This document shows positions 26,495-35,465 of a stretch of 64,000 nucleotides of DNA, piece after piece. The notes below the pieces were generated by a model. That model saw only the letters and a program-made list of their open reading frames with translations. It made no database searches and was not told where the DNA came from. The stretch comes from Novosphingobium sp. ST904 (GTDB taxonomy: Bacteria; Pseudomonadota; Alphaproteobacteria; Sphingomonadales; Sphingomonadaceae): NCBI RefSeq assembly GCF_001298105.1, contig NZ_LGJH01000166.1, positions 186,001 through 250,000 of the forward strand, given 5' to 3'. The number at the start of each line of letters is the position of its first letter. Positions within the stretch are counted from its first letter, which is position 1. The position numbers and the translations under genes were made by a program.

Positions 26495-27883
26495 TCAGGC
26501 CTTCCGCCAGCCCATCCACGAGGCAAGGGGCGGAAGAAGCCGCTTGAAACTCCCTTCCACCACAACCGCCAGCGCCAGCGAGAGCCCGAACAGCGGCATC
26601 ACCAGCGCCAGCACCACCACCAGCAAGACCAGCGCCCAACTGTGCCGCAGAGGCGCGAAGCTTGCCGGGGCGCCCAGCATCCTGCCGGGACGGCGACGCC
26701 ACCACAGCACGATGCTAGAAATGCAGAGCATCATGAGGCCGAGCAGCACCGCGAGGTTGGCAAGCTGATTGGCGAGCCCCCACCAGGCGCCCTCGTGAAT
26801 CGCGACCCCGTATCCCACCGTGCGGTCGATCCAGTGGCGGTCCGCAAAGCGCTGAATGCCGATCAGCCTGCCGCTTTCGGCCACTTCCGCGCTGTCGCGC
26901 CGGGGACGGTTCTCGGCCTGGCTGCGCACTTGCCAGGGCATGCCGGGAGCGGTGGGCGGGCTGACCTCCACCGGTGCCGCGAAGCGGAGCGTCTCCGCGC
27001 GCCAGACCACCGCATCGAGCGCTGCGGGGGCGGGGGCCATGTGCATCATCGACATGCCCCCGTGTTCGGCATGTTCGGACATCATCGCCCGCATCCCGGC
27101 ATCCGCCCGAACGCGCTCGCGGGTTTCCGCGCCGGAACCGGCCGACCAGTCCTGCTTCCCGTCAAGCGTACCGGTAATCGCCCGGACCTGCCGGAAGTAA
27201 TCTCCCCAGGCGTTGGCCCAGGGCAGGCCGGAGGCGATGAGGAACAGCGCGCCAATGGTGATCCACAGGCCGGTGACGGCGTGGATATCCCGCCAGAACA
27301 GCGCGCGGCCGCGGCGCAGGCGAGGATAGAGCACACCGGCCAGCCGTCCCCCGCTCTGGCGCGGCCACCACAGGAACAGGCCGGTCAGCAGCATGACGAT
27401 CGTCCAGCAGGCTGCGGTCTCGACAAGGGCCGATCCCCGGTCGCCCGCCAGAAGCTCGCCGTGGAGGCGGAACACCACGCGCATGAAGCGGCTTTCTTCG
27501 GCGGCCCGGTGCAGCACCTCGCCGGTCCGGGGATGGACCCAGACCCGCACGTCCTCCCCGTTCCGGCCGACCAGCACTTCCACCGCATCTCCGGGCGCTT
27601 TCGGCAGGACGTACTTGTGCAGGATCGAACCGGGCACCGCCGAGACGGCGCTGGCGGCAATGGCTTCGGGGACGAGGCGCGGTCCGGCCGGGTTGGCGAG
27701 ATTGCGATAGGGGGCGTAGAGCAGCCCTTCGATCTGCGGCTTGAACAAATAGATCCCGCCCGTCACCGATAGCCACAGCACCAGCGGCACGCAGAGCAGC
27801 CCCGCGTAGAAATGCCAGCGCCAGACCGCGCGATACCACCGCTCCCTGCGCGGCGTCGGGAGAACCTCGGTCACAGCTTCCAC
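26495..27883 (-). CDS. PepSY-associated TM protein with His/Met-rich loop
   Basis: A 462-residue inner-membrane protein of the PepSY_TM family. It has an N-terminal helix with WRWHFYAGLLCVPLVLWLSV, a periplasmic PepSY stretch, VVFRLHGELLAGDRGS, a second pair of helices with HAVTGLWITIGALFLIASGL, and C-terminal helices with a cytoplasmic WWRRRPGR. A periplasmic segment near residue 275 reads SEHAEHGGMSMMHM, a His/Met cluster of the kind that binds copper. Relatives sit beside siderophore or metal TonB receptors, some acting as ferric-siderophore reductases. It overlaps the 3' end of the receptor gene by 13 bases, so the two are probably co-translated. Metal identity is inference. Confidence 0.82.
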   Translation of the reverse strand: MEAVTEVLPTPRRERWYRAVWRWHFYAGLLCVPLVLWLSVTGGIYLFKPQIEGLLYAPYRNLANPAGPRLVPEAIAASAVSAVPGSILHKYVLPKAPGDAVEVLVGRNGEDVRVWVHPRTGEVLHRAAEESRFMRVVFRLHGELLAGDRGSALVETAACWTIVMLLTGLFLWWPRQSGGRLAGVLYPRLRRGRALFWRDIHAVTGLWITIGALFLIASGLPWANAWGDYFRQVRAITGTLDGKQDWSAGSGAETRERVRADAGMRAMMSEHAEHGGMSMMHMAPAPAALDAVVWRAETLRFAAPVEVSPPTAPGMPWQVRSQAENRPRRDSAEVAESGRLIGIQRFADRHWIDRTVGYGVAIHEGAWWGLANQLANLAVLLGLMMLCISSIVLWWRRRPGRMLGAPASFAPLRHSWALVLLVVVLALVMPLFGLSLALAVVVEGSFKRLLPPLASWMGWRKA

Positions 27884-30162
27884 CCCGCTTCGACGAGGAA
27901 GCTGCGCTGGGGATAGGGATGGTAGACCCAGGCCCGGTCATTGGTGATGTTGTCCACGCCCGCGCTCAGCCGAAGCTGCTCGGTCACGTCCCAGTTCACT
28001 TTCGCATCGAGGGCGAAGAGTTCGGAGGTGTAGCCGTAAGTGTCCCCTCGCTGGAGGCCGAACAGGTCGGTGTTGGGGCGGCTGGCATAGCGCACGCCGA
28101 TCGCGATCATAACCGGCGGGATCACCCGGTACCGCACGTTGCCGTTGAGCCGCCAGCGAGGGATGCGCGGGAACTGCACGCCTTCGGCGGCGGGGGCGCT
28201 GTCGTTCCGCAGGGTGACGGAATCGATCCATGCCGCGTTCGCATCGAGGTCCAGCCCCGGCAGCAGCACATCGCGGGCTTCGGCGATCAGTTCGAAGCCA
28301 TACTGGCGCGTCAGGTCGATGTTCTTGAAGCTGGAGGTCGTCACCCCGTTCTGGTTGAATCCGGTGAACGAGAAGATCGTGTTCCTGACCTTTTGCCAGA
28401 ACGCCGATCCGGTGAGCTTCACTTTGCCGAAATCGTGGGCAAGCAGGAGGTTGGCATCGGTCGAGCGTTCGGGCTTCAGATTCGGGTCGAAGCTGTTGCC
28501 GTCGAAATTGCCGTTACCATCGAGGCTGCCCTGGAACAGTTCGCCCACGGTGGGAAAACGCGTGGCCCTGGCGAGGCTCAGTTGCAGGCGGGTAGCGGCG
28601 TCGATGGCCCATTCGGCCGAGGCCTTGGGCTGAAAGCCCCGGGCATGGCGGCTGGCATAGCGGTTGGTGACCGGCTGGCCGCTGGTGCCGATCCGGCCAA
28701 GCCCGCCATCGAAAGCGCGCCAGTCCTCGAAGCGGGCTCCCAAGGTCAGCGTCACCGCGTCAACCGGCATGCGCAATTCGGCCCATGCGGCGAGGTTGCG
28801 GGTCTTGCCGAAGGTCCGGCTGGCGAAAGTGCCCCCGGCATCGCTGCGCCAGTTGGTCAGCGTGTAAGTCGCAAGGTCGGTGCGGTAGAGGTTGGCGCTG
28901 CCGCCGCCAGCCAGTTCCAGTTCGCCGAGCCTTGCCGTCAGCGCGGCCTCGCCGGTGTACCAGTCGGTTGGCCCCTGACGCGCCAGCGTGCCGGCACCGT
29001 TGGCCTCGCCCGCCGCATAGCCCTTGGATGTAAATGCGTCGGACCGCAGGATCTGGTAGGTAGAGGCGCTCGCCTGCACCGTCACCGCATCGGACAGCGG
29101 GATGGAGAACCTGAGCCCCGCCAACAGTTCGTCGCGGATGGTGCGGGACCGGTTGGCGCCGCTGGCGGTGTAGGTCTTCCCGTCGATGGAGACGAGACCG
29201 TCGCAGACGGCATGGCCTGAACTGTCTTGCAGATAGCAGTCCGGCGCGGTCTGGCTGTCCAGATTGTGCCAGTAGGCGAGCAGCAGTTCGCCGGTGGCGC
29301 CGGACGTGCCGTCATAGCCCAGCCGCAGTTTGGCCTGGTCCTGCGTGATCGCCGCCGGGCTTTGCGCCGCGAAAATGGGGTTGCTGGCGGTGCCGGGTGC
29401 GTTCGCCATGTGCTGGCCGGGGTCGACGATCGCGCCGGTGACGGGCGTGCCGCCGGTCGCCACCGATGGCGTGAGCCCGTAGAACATCTGCGGGTGGCCG
29501 TCGTTGCGGAAGTGGCGGCCCGAGAGCCGCACGGACCACGGCCCGTTTTCCTGCCGGAACCCCATGCCGGCTTCGGCGGAATAGCCTCGGTAGGTCTCGT
29601 GGGTGCCATATTGGTCATAAGCCTGGCTAAGGCCCTGAACCGTTGCGAAAGCCTCGGTTTTTTCAGGCGAGCGGGTGGTGATGTTCACCACGCCGCCCAT
29701 CGAATTGCCGGCATAGCGGGCGGAATAGGGGCCGTAGACGACGTCGAACTGGCTCACTTCGCCCGGGCCGACAACACCCCACTTGGGCGAATAGGCGAAC
29801 GAATTGCCGAGGAAGTTGGACACCGTGAAACCGTCCACCATCACCAATGTGCGGGCGCTTTGGGTCGAATGGGTGCCGCGAAAGCCGGGAACGCCGTTGG
29901 AATCGCCCGCGTAGCGTTTGCGAACGAAAAAGTCGGGGGCATATTTCATCAGGTCTTCGACGTTCTGGGCGTTGACGCCCGCGAACTGTTCGTCGCCAAG
30001 GCTGACCGAGAGGCCGCGCGCGTCGAGGCTGATCGGTACATTGCGCTGGCCGACGACGAGGATGGAATCTCCGGGGGCTTCCCCGGCGGCTTCTCCCGCC
30101 AATGCGGGGACAGAACAGAAGGCAAGCGGAGCCGCGCCGAGCGCGAGCAGGAATCGGGACAT
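27871..30162 (-). CDS. TonB-dependent outer-membrane receptor
   Basis: A 763-residue receptor. A signal peptide ends near ALAGEA, followed by a TonB-box-like ILVVGQRN, a plug domain (VPGFRGTHSTQSARTLVMVD; YSARYAGNSMGGVVNITTRS) and a long beta-barrel ending RSFLVEAGWKL with a terminal aromatic-like beta strand. Such receptors import siderophores, cobalamin, haem, metals or glycans using the TonB-ExbBD complex, encoded here at 42008-44635. Neighbours are a PepSY protein (overlapping) and a DUF2946 protein, a pairing seen with copper or siderophore receptors. The plug does not clearly match the OprC/NosA copper type, so the ligand is left open. Confidence 0.93.
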   Translation of the reverse strand: MSRFLLALGAAPLAFCSVPALAGEAAGEAPGDSILVVGQRNVPISLDARGLSVSLGDEQFAGVNAQNVEDLMKYAPDFFVRKRYAGDSNGVPGFRGTHSTQSARTLVMVDGFTVSNFLGNSFAYSPKWGVVGPGEVSQFDVVYGPYSARYAGNSMGGVVNITTRSPEKTEAFATVQGLSQAYDQYGTHETYRGYSAEAGMGFRQENGPWSVRLSGRHFRNDGHPQMFYGLTPSVATGGTPVTGAIVDPGQHMANAPGTASNPIFAAQSPAAITQDQAKLRLGYDGTSGATGELLLAYWHNLDSQTAPDCYLQDSSGHAVCDGLVSIDGKTYTASGANRSRTIRDELLAGLRFSIPLSDAVTVQASASTYQILRSDAFTSKGYAAGEANGAGTLARQGPTDWYTGEAALTARLGELELAGGGSANLYRTDLATYTLTNWRSDAGGTFASRTFGKTRNLAAWAELRMPVDAVTLTLGARFEDWRAFDGGLGRIGTSGQPVTNRYASRHARGFQPKASAEWAIDAATRLQLSLARATRFPTVGELFQGSLDGNGNFDGNSFDPNLKPERSTDANLLLAHDFGKVKLTGSAFWQKVRNTIFSFTGFNQNGVTTSSFKNIDLTRQYGFELIAEARDVLLPGLDLDANAAWIDSVTLRNDSAPAAEGVQFPRIPRWRLNGNVRYRVIPPVMIAIGVRYASRPNTDLFGLQRGDTYGYTSELFALDAKVNWDVTEQLRLSAGVDNITNDRAWVYHPYPQRSFLVEAGWKL

Positions 30163-30295
30163 CGTGGATATTCACCTGATCGGGAAGCGCTGCCTTGCGG
30201 CGGCAAGCGCGTCCATGTGCGAGGTGTCCCCGGGAAAGCGGGCGGCACCTGCATGAAATGCCGCGGGCACAAGGGCTTGCGGCATGGCAACGGGA

Positions 30296-30742
30296 TCAGG
30301 CGAGCGCGGGCGGTCCTCGCAAGGGTGGGCGAATTCGGGGGGCGGCAGCGCGCAGCACCAGCGGATCGCGCAGGATGGCGGCCACGAAAACGTGGAGCAG
30401 CGCCGCGACCAGCAGCAAGGCTATCGGCCCGCCGAGCGCGGCGGCCGAATGCGACGAGAAGGCGCAGGGATGGTCCATCGTCTTGCCGGCGGCGTCGTGT
30501 CCGCCGCTTCCGGCCTTGAGCTCGATCTGGATGACCACCTTCGAGCCTGCCGGAGCGGAGCCGGAGCACAATTCCACCACCAGCGCGCCGCCCTGGGAGG
30601 AGGGCATGTAGCCGGCCGGCACGAAGACCTTCAGGCACAGCGCGGCCGCCAGCAGCAGCGCTGCCAAGCCGGGACGAGCCCGGAAGAAATGCCGAAGAGT
30701 GCCCACGAACAGCCGTCTAACCCCAATCCTGCCGCTCGTCAT
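30296..30742 (-). CDS. DUF2946-like membrane protein
   Basis: A 148-residue protein with two hydrophobic helices (ARPGLAALLLAAALCLKVFV at about residues 27-46 and GPIALLLVAALLHVFVAAIL near the C-terminus). Between them lies a loop with two cysteines and several histidines, including GGHDAAGKTMDHPCAFSSHS. This layout (helix, VPAGYMP, Cys/His loop, helix) fits DUF2946, whose genes commonly neighbour TonB-dependent receptors thought to handle copper. Function is unproven. The frame opens at a GTG at 30760, but the ATG at 30742 gives the better N-terminus. It precedes the receptor gene on the same strand. Confidence 0.7.
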   Translation of the reverse strand: MTSGRIGVRRLFVGTLRHFFRARPGLAALLLAAALCLKVFVPAGYMPSSQGGALVVELCSGSAPAGSKVVIQIELKAGSGGHDAAGKTMDHPCAFSSHSAAALGGPIALLLVAALLHVFVAAILRDPLVLRAAAPRIRPPLRGPPALA

Positions 30743-30755
30743 CAGGCGAAAATGT

Positions 30756-30772
30756 CCCACCCTGCAGGTGGG
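30756..30772 (-). terminator. Small hairpin, possible weak terminator
   Basis: CCCACC (30756-30761) and GGTGGG (30767-30772) flank a 5-base loop. On the minus strand the stem is followed by ACATTTTCG. It lies between the secreted-protein gene and the DUF2946 gene and could attenuate read-through; the stem is short. Confidence 0.3.
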
Positions 30773-30794
30773 CGGGGCATTGCCGCCGGGACGA

Positions 30795-31388
30795 TCAGTC
30801 CACGACGAGGAAGTAGCTGGCCTGGCTTTCGCCGCTGTTGCGCACTTCGATCACATATCGCTGCGTGAAGATCGGAACCCACCGGCAGGCCTGCCTTGCG
30901 GTTTCGGACACGCAGACCTGCTTGCGATCGGCATCGACGACCCGCAGGCTCAGCGGTGCGCCGCCCGGAGAGGAAAGGGCGATGCTGGCCTTGCGGCCGG
31001 AAAGGAAGACCTGCTGGAAGCTTTCGCTCTTGCCGGGCCGAACCTGGCCGGAGCGATAGCCCGGACCGAGCGGGCTGCCGCGCAGTGGAACCACCGCCCG
31101 ATCGGGAAGGAGCGCGCGCCATGCCGGAACGGGGTCCGGCCCGTTCCAGTCTTCGAGCGGGCGGGCACCGGACCTGTCGATGATGCGCAGGGCATCGGAA
31201 AGCGCATTTTGGTCCGCCCAGCCCTGGGCGTCCTGCGCAGCGGCGAGGGCGGTGGCCACGCGCTCTCCCCGTCCTTCTGCGGGCGCTGCCATGCTTGCCT
31301 GCGCGGAAGCCGGTCCGGGAAGGAGCACGGCAAGGAGGAACGCGATGAGCGCGGCGCCCTTCGGGGCTTTATGGGTGAGGGCGATCAT
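30795..31388 (-). CDS. Secreted protein of unknown function downstream of a sensor kinase
   Basis: A 197-residue protein with a signal peptide (KGAALIAFLLAVLLPGPASA, cleavage near residue 28). The mature part has an alpha-helical N-terminal half and a beta-rich C-terminal half (SFQQVFLSGRKASIALSSPG, QRYVIEVRNSGESQASYFLV). The latter resembles a small jelly-roll or pre-peptidase-like beta domain, with two cysteines (KQVCVSET, QACRWVP) that could form a disulfide. No known family is recognised. The ATG at 31388 is ten bases after the kinase stop, so it is part of the regulator-kinase operon and may be a periplasmic partner of the sensor. Confidence 0.72.
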   Translation of the reverse strand: MIALTHKAPKGAALIAFLLAVLLPGPASAQASMAAPAEGRGERVATALAAAQDAQGWADQNALSDALRIIDRSGARPLEDWNGPDPVPAWRALLPDRAVVPLRGSPLGPGYRSGQVRPGKSESFQQVFLSGRKASIALSSPGGAPLSLRVVDADRKQVCVSETARQACRWVPIFTQRYVIEVRNSGESQASYFLVVD

Positions 31389-31398
31389 CGTCTCTGTT

Positions 31399-32765
31399 CT
31401 ATTTCTTCGACTCGGGGGCAATCAGGAAGCAGGCACCCTTTTCCGAAGGTATGAGCGCGATTTCAAGATGATGCCGCTCGGCGATGGCACGGCACAGGGC
31501 AAGGCCCAGGCCGGCTCCTTCCGCACCGCCCCCGGCAGCCCCATGGTTGCCGGCCCGGCTGAACTTGTCGAAGATCCGCTCCCGGTCGCCTTCGGGCACG
31601 CCGGGGCCATCGTCGCAGACGGTCAGTCTTGGCCCCATTGCCAGTTCGAGGCGCACGGTTCCCCCCAGCGGCACGAACTTGAACGCGTTGTCGAGCAAAT
31701 TGGTGATGAGGCGGGTGAGCTGCATCTCCTCCCCCTCGATGATGACCCCGGGCGTGATCGCCAGCTCCAGCCGATGGCCGGAATCTTCGGCACTGTCGGC
31801 ATAGAGTTCGCCCAGCCGCTCGGCGAGCAGACTCAGGTCGACGGGAGCAAGACCGTGGCGGTCGCCGCGCCGGGCCTGGCTGGCGGCGATGTCCAGCAGC
31901 GACTCCAGCATGCGGATGATGCCTCGGATTTCCAGCCGGGCATCGACGATGCGCGAGGCGATCTCCCCATCGGGCGTGGCGGCCAGCGCCTTCACCAGCC
32001 GGTTGTCGAGATGCATCAGCGGAGTGCGCATCTCGTGTGCCACCTGATCCGTGGTTTCGCGCTGGGCGCTGGCAAGGCGGCGCAGGCGGGCAAGGGCTTC
32101 GCCGGAATGGCGGGTAAGCTCGTCGATCTCGTCGCGATCCTTGGAATCCCTGGCAAGCTGGGTCAGCGCATCGTCGTCGGGATGGCGGAAGGCGGCGTTG
32201 ATGCGCCCGATCCGTCCCGCCAGCCGCTGTGCCGCGAGCCAGCCGACGAGCGCTACGGCGCCGACCGCCAGCAGGCCCCCGGTCAGGAAGGCAAAGGCCA
32301 CCTGCCGGAGCAGCAGCCCAAGATCGCGGTATTCATGCGCGACCAACAGGCGCAGGTCGGGGCCGAGCTGGGTCGCGCGGGCAAAGGCGCGCACGCCATC
32401 GGGCAGCTCGACGTCGCCGGTTTCCGAAAGGCTGGCGTGAAGACCGGGCCAGCTTCTCAGATCCCCCGCCAGTGGGCGGCCCTTGGCATCGGCAAGCAGA
32501 TAGTGGGCCGGATTGGCATCGCGCGGCTGAAGCGCGAGGCGATCGTTGATGCGGTCGGATAGCTCGACCGTGCCGCCGCTGCGTAGATGTCCACCATGCC
32601 GGCCAGATCGACATCGACCGCGCGTTCGAGAGCCAGCGCATTGGTCCGCTGGATCGTGGCGTTCGTCAGCAGCCAGAGCCCGAAGGTAATGAGCGCGGCA
32701 ATCAGGATCGCCCAGGCCACGATCTGCGCGAAGATGGACCTGCGGATATCGACGACGGCGGCCAT
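31399..32765 (-). CDS. Sensor histidine kinase, frameshifted near 32580
   Basis: A membrane sensor kinase partnered with the upstream OmpR-type regulator. From the ATG at 32765 one frame gives a first TM (IVAWAILIAALITFGLWLLT) and a periplasmic start to MVDIYA. The next frame then resumes with SGGTVELSDRINDRLALQP and carries the second TM (AFLTGGLLAVGAVALVGWLA), HAMP, the phospho-acceptor region VAHEMRTPLMHLDNRL, N-box ITNLLDNAFKFV and G-boxes DDGPGVPEG and GAGLGLALC. Restoring one base near 32579-32581 gives about 455 residues, a normal size. Start and stop are seven and ten bases from the neighbouring genes, so this is an intact-looking operon. Confidence 0.87.
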
Positions 32766-32772
32766 GCCCGCC

Positions 32773-33459
32773 CTACCGGCCGTCCAGCAGGCGGTAGCCG
32801 GAGCCCCAGATCGTTTCCAGCGCAGGGAGATCGAAGCCGTCCTCCAGCTTGCGGCGAAGGCGGCCGATGTTGACGTCCACCACATTGGTCTGCGGATCGA
32901 AATTCATTTTCCACACGTCTCGCAGCAGCATTTCGCGGGTGAGGATTTCGCCGGCGTTTTCCATGAAGTAGCGGAAAAGCTCGAACTCCTTGGGGCTGAG
33001 CGCGAGGTGGCGGTTGTAGCGAAAGGCGGTGCGGGCCTTCACATGGCACTCGAACGCGCCGTAGAGGATGACCGCGCTGTGTTCGCGTCCGGAAGCGCGG
33101 CGATGGAGGGCGCGCAGCCGGGCGAGCAGTTCCTCTGCCTCGAACGGCTTGGCCAGATAGTCGTCAGCGCCGCCGTCCAGTCCTTCCGCGCGGTCCGTGG
33201 TGCGCCCCAGCGCCGAAAGCATGAGCACCGGCGTGCCGATCCCGCTTTCACGCAGGCGCGACAGGATGGTCAGCCCGTCGAGATCGGGCAACATGCGATC
33301 AAGGATGATGACGTCGAAACGCTCGACACCGGCCAGCTTGAGCCCTTCCTGGCCGCTGGCCGCCCAGACCAGCGCGATGCCCGACTGGTCGGCCAGTTCG
33401 CGCACTTGCTGGGCGGCGCGGGCGTCGTCTTCGATGTAGAGGGTTTTCAGGCCGCTCAT
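32773..33459 (-). CDS. OmpR/PhoB-family response regulator
   Basis: A 228-residue two-domain regulator. The receiver has the acidic pair in TLYIEDDARA, phospho-acceptor Asp in DVIILDRMLPDLDG (about residue 50), LMLSALG and the conserved Lys of DYLAKPFE. The C-terminal winged helix includes LSPKEFELFRYFMENAGEIL and NVVDVNIGRLRRKLE, ending GSGYRLL. I chose the ATG at 33459, as family members begin just before the first receiver strand. It leads an apparent operon with the kinase and the secreted protein. The signal is unknown; location next to a metal-type uptake locus is suggestive. Confidence 0.93.
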   Translation of the reverse strand: MSGLKTLYIEDDARAAQQVRELADQSGIALVWAASGQEGLKLAGVERFDVIILDRMLPDLDGLTILSRLRESGIGTPVLMLSALGRTTDRAEGLDGGADDYLAKPFEAEELLARLRALHRRASGREHSAVILYGAFECHVKARTAFRYNRHLALSPKEFELFRYFMENAGEILTREMLLRDVWKMNFDPQTNVVDVNIGRLRRKLEDGFDLPALETIWGSGYRLLDGR

Positions 33460-33539
33460 GGGCAATGGTTCGCCTTCGCGCATGCCAATCGGGAGGTTTC
33501 CCGGCCGGCATGGTTTTCGATCTTGCGACGGATAGAGGA

Positions 33540-34310
33540 TCAGCGCGCCGGCGGGGCTGCGGCCGAGGCATTCTCGGGCAGGCCGCCAAGCTGCGTGACC
33601 AGCTTGGTATAGGCATCGAGATAGGCCAGCACGATGATCTGGCCGATCTGGGTGTTCTGGTAGCCGCCGCCGCCGGCTGCGCCGAACGTGCCGCCGAAGA
33701 AGCCGCCGCCACCGCCGCCGAAGCTGATGTCGGACTTGCGGGCATAACCCTCGGTCAGCGCTTCCTCGACCGTGGTGCGCGAATTGACGATGGAGAGCGT
33801 GACGTTCGCCTCGCCTTTCTTGACGTTGAGGCCGCCGGCGATCGAGCCGAAGCCGCGCCCGAACAGGCCGCCTACGCCGCCAAGGGCCGCGCCAAGACCG
33901 CCGCCGCCGGAATTGTTGTTGGTGGAGACGATGTCCGGCTGGAGGAAGTAATCCGCTGCCTTGATCTGGCCCTTGCCGATGTTGGAGCCCTTTTGCAGCT
34001 CACCCTGATCGGCAAGCGCGCGTTCCATTGCGCTGCTCTGGAGCGAGCGGCCGCGATTGACCAGCGTGAAGCAGCCGGACCTCTGCACGAATACGCGCAG
34101 GATCGCCTCGGGACTGCCGAGGCTGAATTCGCGCCACCACTGGTTATCCGGCTCGACGATGGAAACGGTGCCGAGATTCTTGCGGCACACCGGGATTTCC
34201 TGAGTGCCCTTGTCCTGAATCTTGCGGGCGGAGGACTTGTCTTCGGCAAATGCCGAGGGTGAGCCCGTCATGACGGCAAGCGCGGCCAGCGCGCAGGCGA
34301 TCTTCTTCAT
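33540..34310 (-). CDS. CsgG/HfaB-like protein with Gly-rich insertions, lacking a lipobox
   Basis: A 256-residue exported protein. After a signal peptide (ALAALAVMTGSPSAFA) it follows the CsgG-like pattern: EFSLGSPEAILRVFVQRSGCFTLVNRGRSLQ, then ADYFLQPDIVS, TLSIVNSRTTVEEAL and GQIIVLAYLDAYTKLV. CsgG proteins form outer-membrane pores for curli or anchor holdfast (HfaB). This copy is odd in two ways. It has two Gly/Phe-rich segments (about residues 134-165 and 200-220), and it has no visible lipobox cysteine at the signal cleavage site. No curlin-like gene is nearby. It may be a periplasmic or outer-membrane relative with another task. Confidence 0.78.
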   Translation of the reverse strand: MKKIACALAALAVMTGSPSAFAEDKSSARKIQDKGTQEIPVCRKNLGTVSIVEPDNQWWREFSLGSPEAILRVFVQRSGCFTLVNRGRSLQSSAMERALADQGELQKGSNIGKGQIKAADYFLQPDIVSTNNNSGGGGLGAALGGVGGLFGRGFGSIAGGLNVKKGEANVTLSIVNSRTTVEEALTEGYARKSDISFGGGGGGFFGGTFGAAGGGGYQNTQIGQIIVLAYLDAYTKLVTQLGGLPENASAAAPPAR

Positions 34311-34455
34311 GGTGACGTCCCTCTGTTGCGCCGCGCAGCGACCGTCGCGGCTTTCACAACCCCCGCAGACTTTAGGCCCGAAATCCCTCGGGGCAAATGA
34401 CTATTCCTGTGAGAATTGCCGCTGGGGAACCCGCGTTCTCCCTGGAATTGCAGGG

Positions 34456-35337
34456 TTATCGGGGGGAGACGGCCATATTGTCGATCAGGCGGGTGGAACC
34501 GATCCGCGCCGCGACGAGCAGGCGCATCGGGGCATCGGAACGGCTGTCCAGAAGGGCAAGACCATCGGCGTCGCGCAGTTCAGCGTAGTCGACCGAGGAG
34601 AACCCGCCCGCGAGCAGCGCATCCTTCAGCCGGGCCGTGGCGGCGGCAACATCTTCCCCCGCCTCGATACCCGCGATCGCGACTTTCATCGCCATGGGCA
34701 GTGTTACCGCCTGCTCGCGCTGTTCGGGCGTGAGGTAGGCATTGCGCGAGGACATGGCGAGCCCGTCCACTTCGCGCACGGTCGGCACGCCCAGCACGGC
34801 GTCGGCATGGGGCCGCGTAAGGTCGAGGTCGCGCGCCATGCGGCGGATCACGGCGAGCTGCTGCCAGTCCTTTTCACCGAACAGGGCGACGTCCGGCAGG
34901 ACCTGGTGGAACAGCTTGCACACGACCGTGGCGACGCCGTCGAAATGGCCGGGGCGCGAGGCGCCGCACAGGCCGTCGCTGACGCCCGAGACCGAGATGT
35001 TGGAGGCAAACCCTTGCGGATACATCGCCTCGACCGTGGGGGCCCAGACCGCGGCCACGCCCTCGGCCTCCAGCAATGCGCAGTCGCGTTCGAGCTGGCG
35101 CGGATACTTGTCGAGATCCTCGCCCGCGCCGAACTGGAGCGGGTTCACGAAGATCGAGACGACGACGTGATCCGCCTTTTCCCGCGCCGCGCGCACGAGT
35201 GTCAGATGGCCTTCATGCAAGGCCCCCATGGTGGGCACGAGGGCTATGGTTGCTTGCGGAGTTCCGGAAGCCGTTCCCGCCTGGCGCAGCTCGGTAACGG
35301 CACGGCGCAGTGGATCAAGGCTGTGAAGGATTTGCAT
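34456..35337 (-). CDS. panC: Pantothenate synthetase
   Basis: A 293-residue cytoplasmic enzyme that joins pantoate and beta-alanine with ATP in vitamin B5/CoA synthesis. Motifs include VPTMGALHEGHLTLVRAA (nucleotide site), VVVSIFVNPLQFGAGEDLDK, FGEKDWQQLAVIRRM and SSRNAYLTPEQR, all characteristic of PanC. Length is typical (280-300). It is transcribed alone, divergent from mipZ. Confidence 0.96.
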   Translation of the reverse strand: MQILHSLDPLRRAVTELRQAGTASGTPQATIALVPTMGALHEGHLTLVRAAREKADHVVVSIFVNPLQFGAGEDLDKYPRQLERDCALLEAEGVAAVWAPTVEAMYPQGFASNISVSGVSDGLCGASRPGHFDGVATVVCKLFHQVLPDVALFGEKDWQQLAVIRRMARDLDLTRPHADAVLGVPTVREVDGLAMSSRNAYLTPEQREQAVTLPMAMKVAIAGIEAGEDVAAATARLKDALLAGGFSSVDYAELRDADGLALLDSRSDAPMRLLVAARIGSTRLIDNMAVSPR

Positions 35338-35465
35338 TGGGTGTCACTGCTCCGATAGGATGCACTTGACCGGGGGTCGCGCCTGCCTTTAGCCGCACCG
35401 CGCCTCGGGCGGCAATGGGTTTGACCCGCTTCGGCGGTTAAGGATTTGATTTCGCTTGCCGGGCT

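Noticed and set aside
27871-30162. Naming the TonB receptor as the OprC/NosA copper receptor
   Set aside because: The plug sequence does not show the clear OprC-type signature. Only the neighbouring genes suggest metal.
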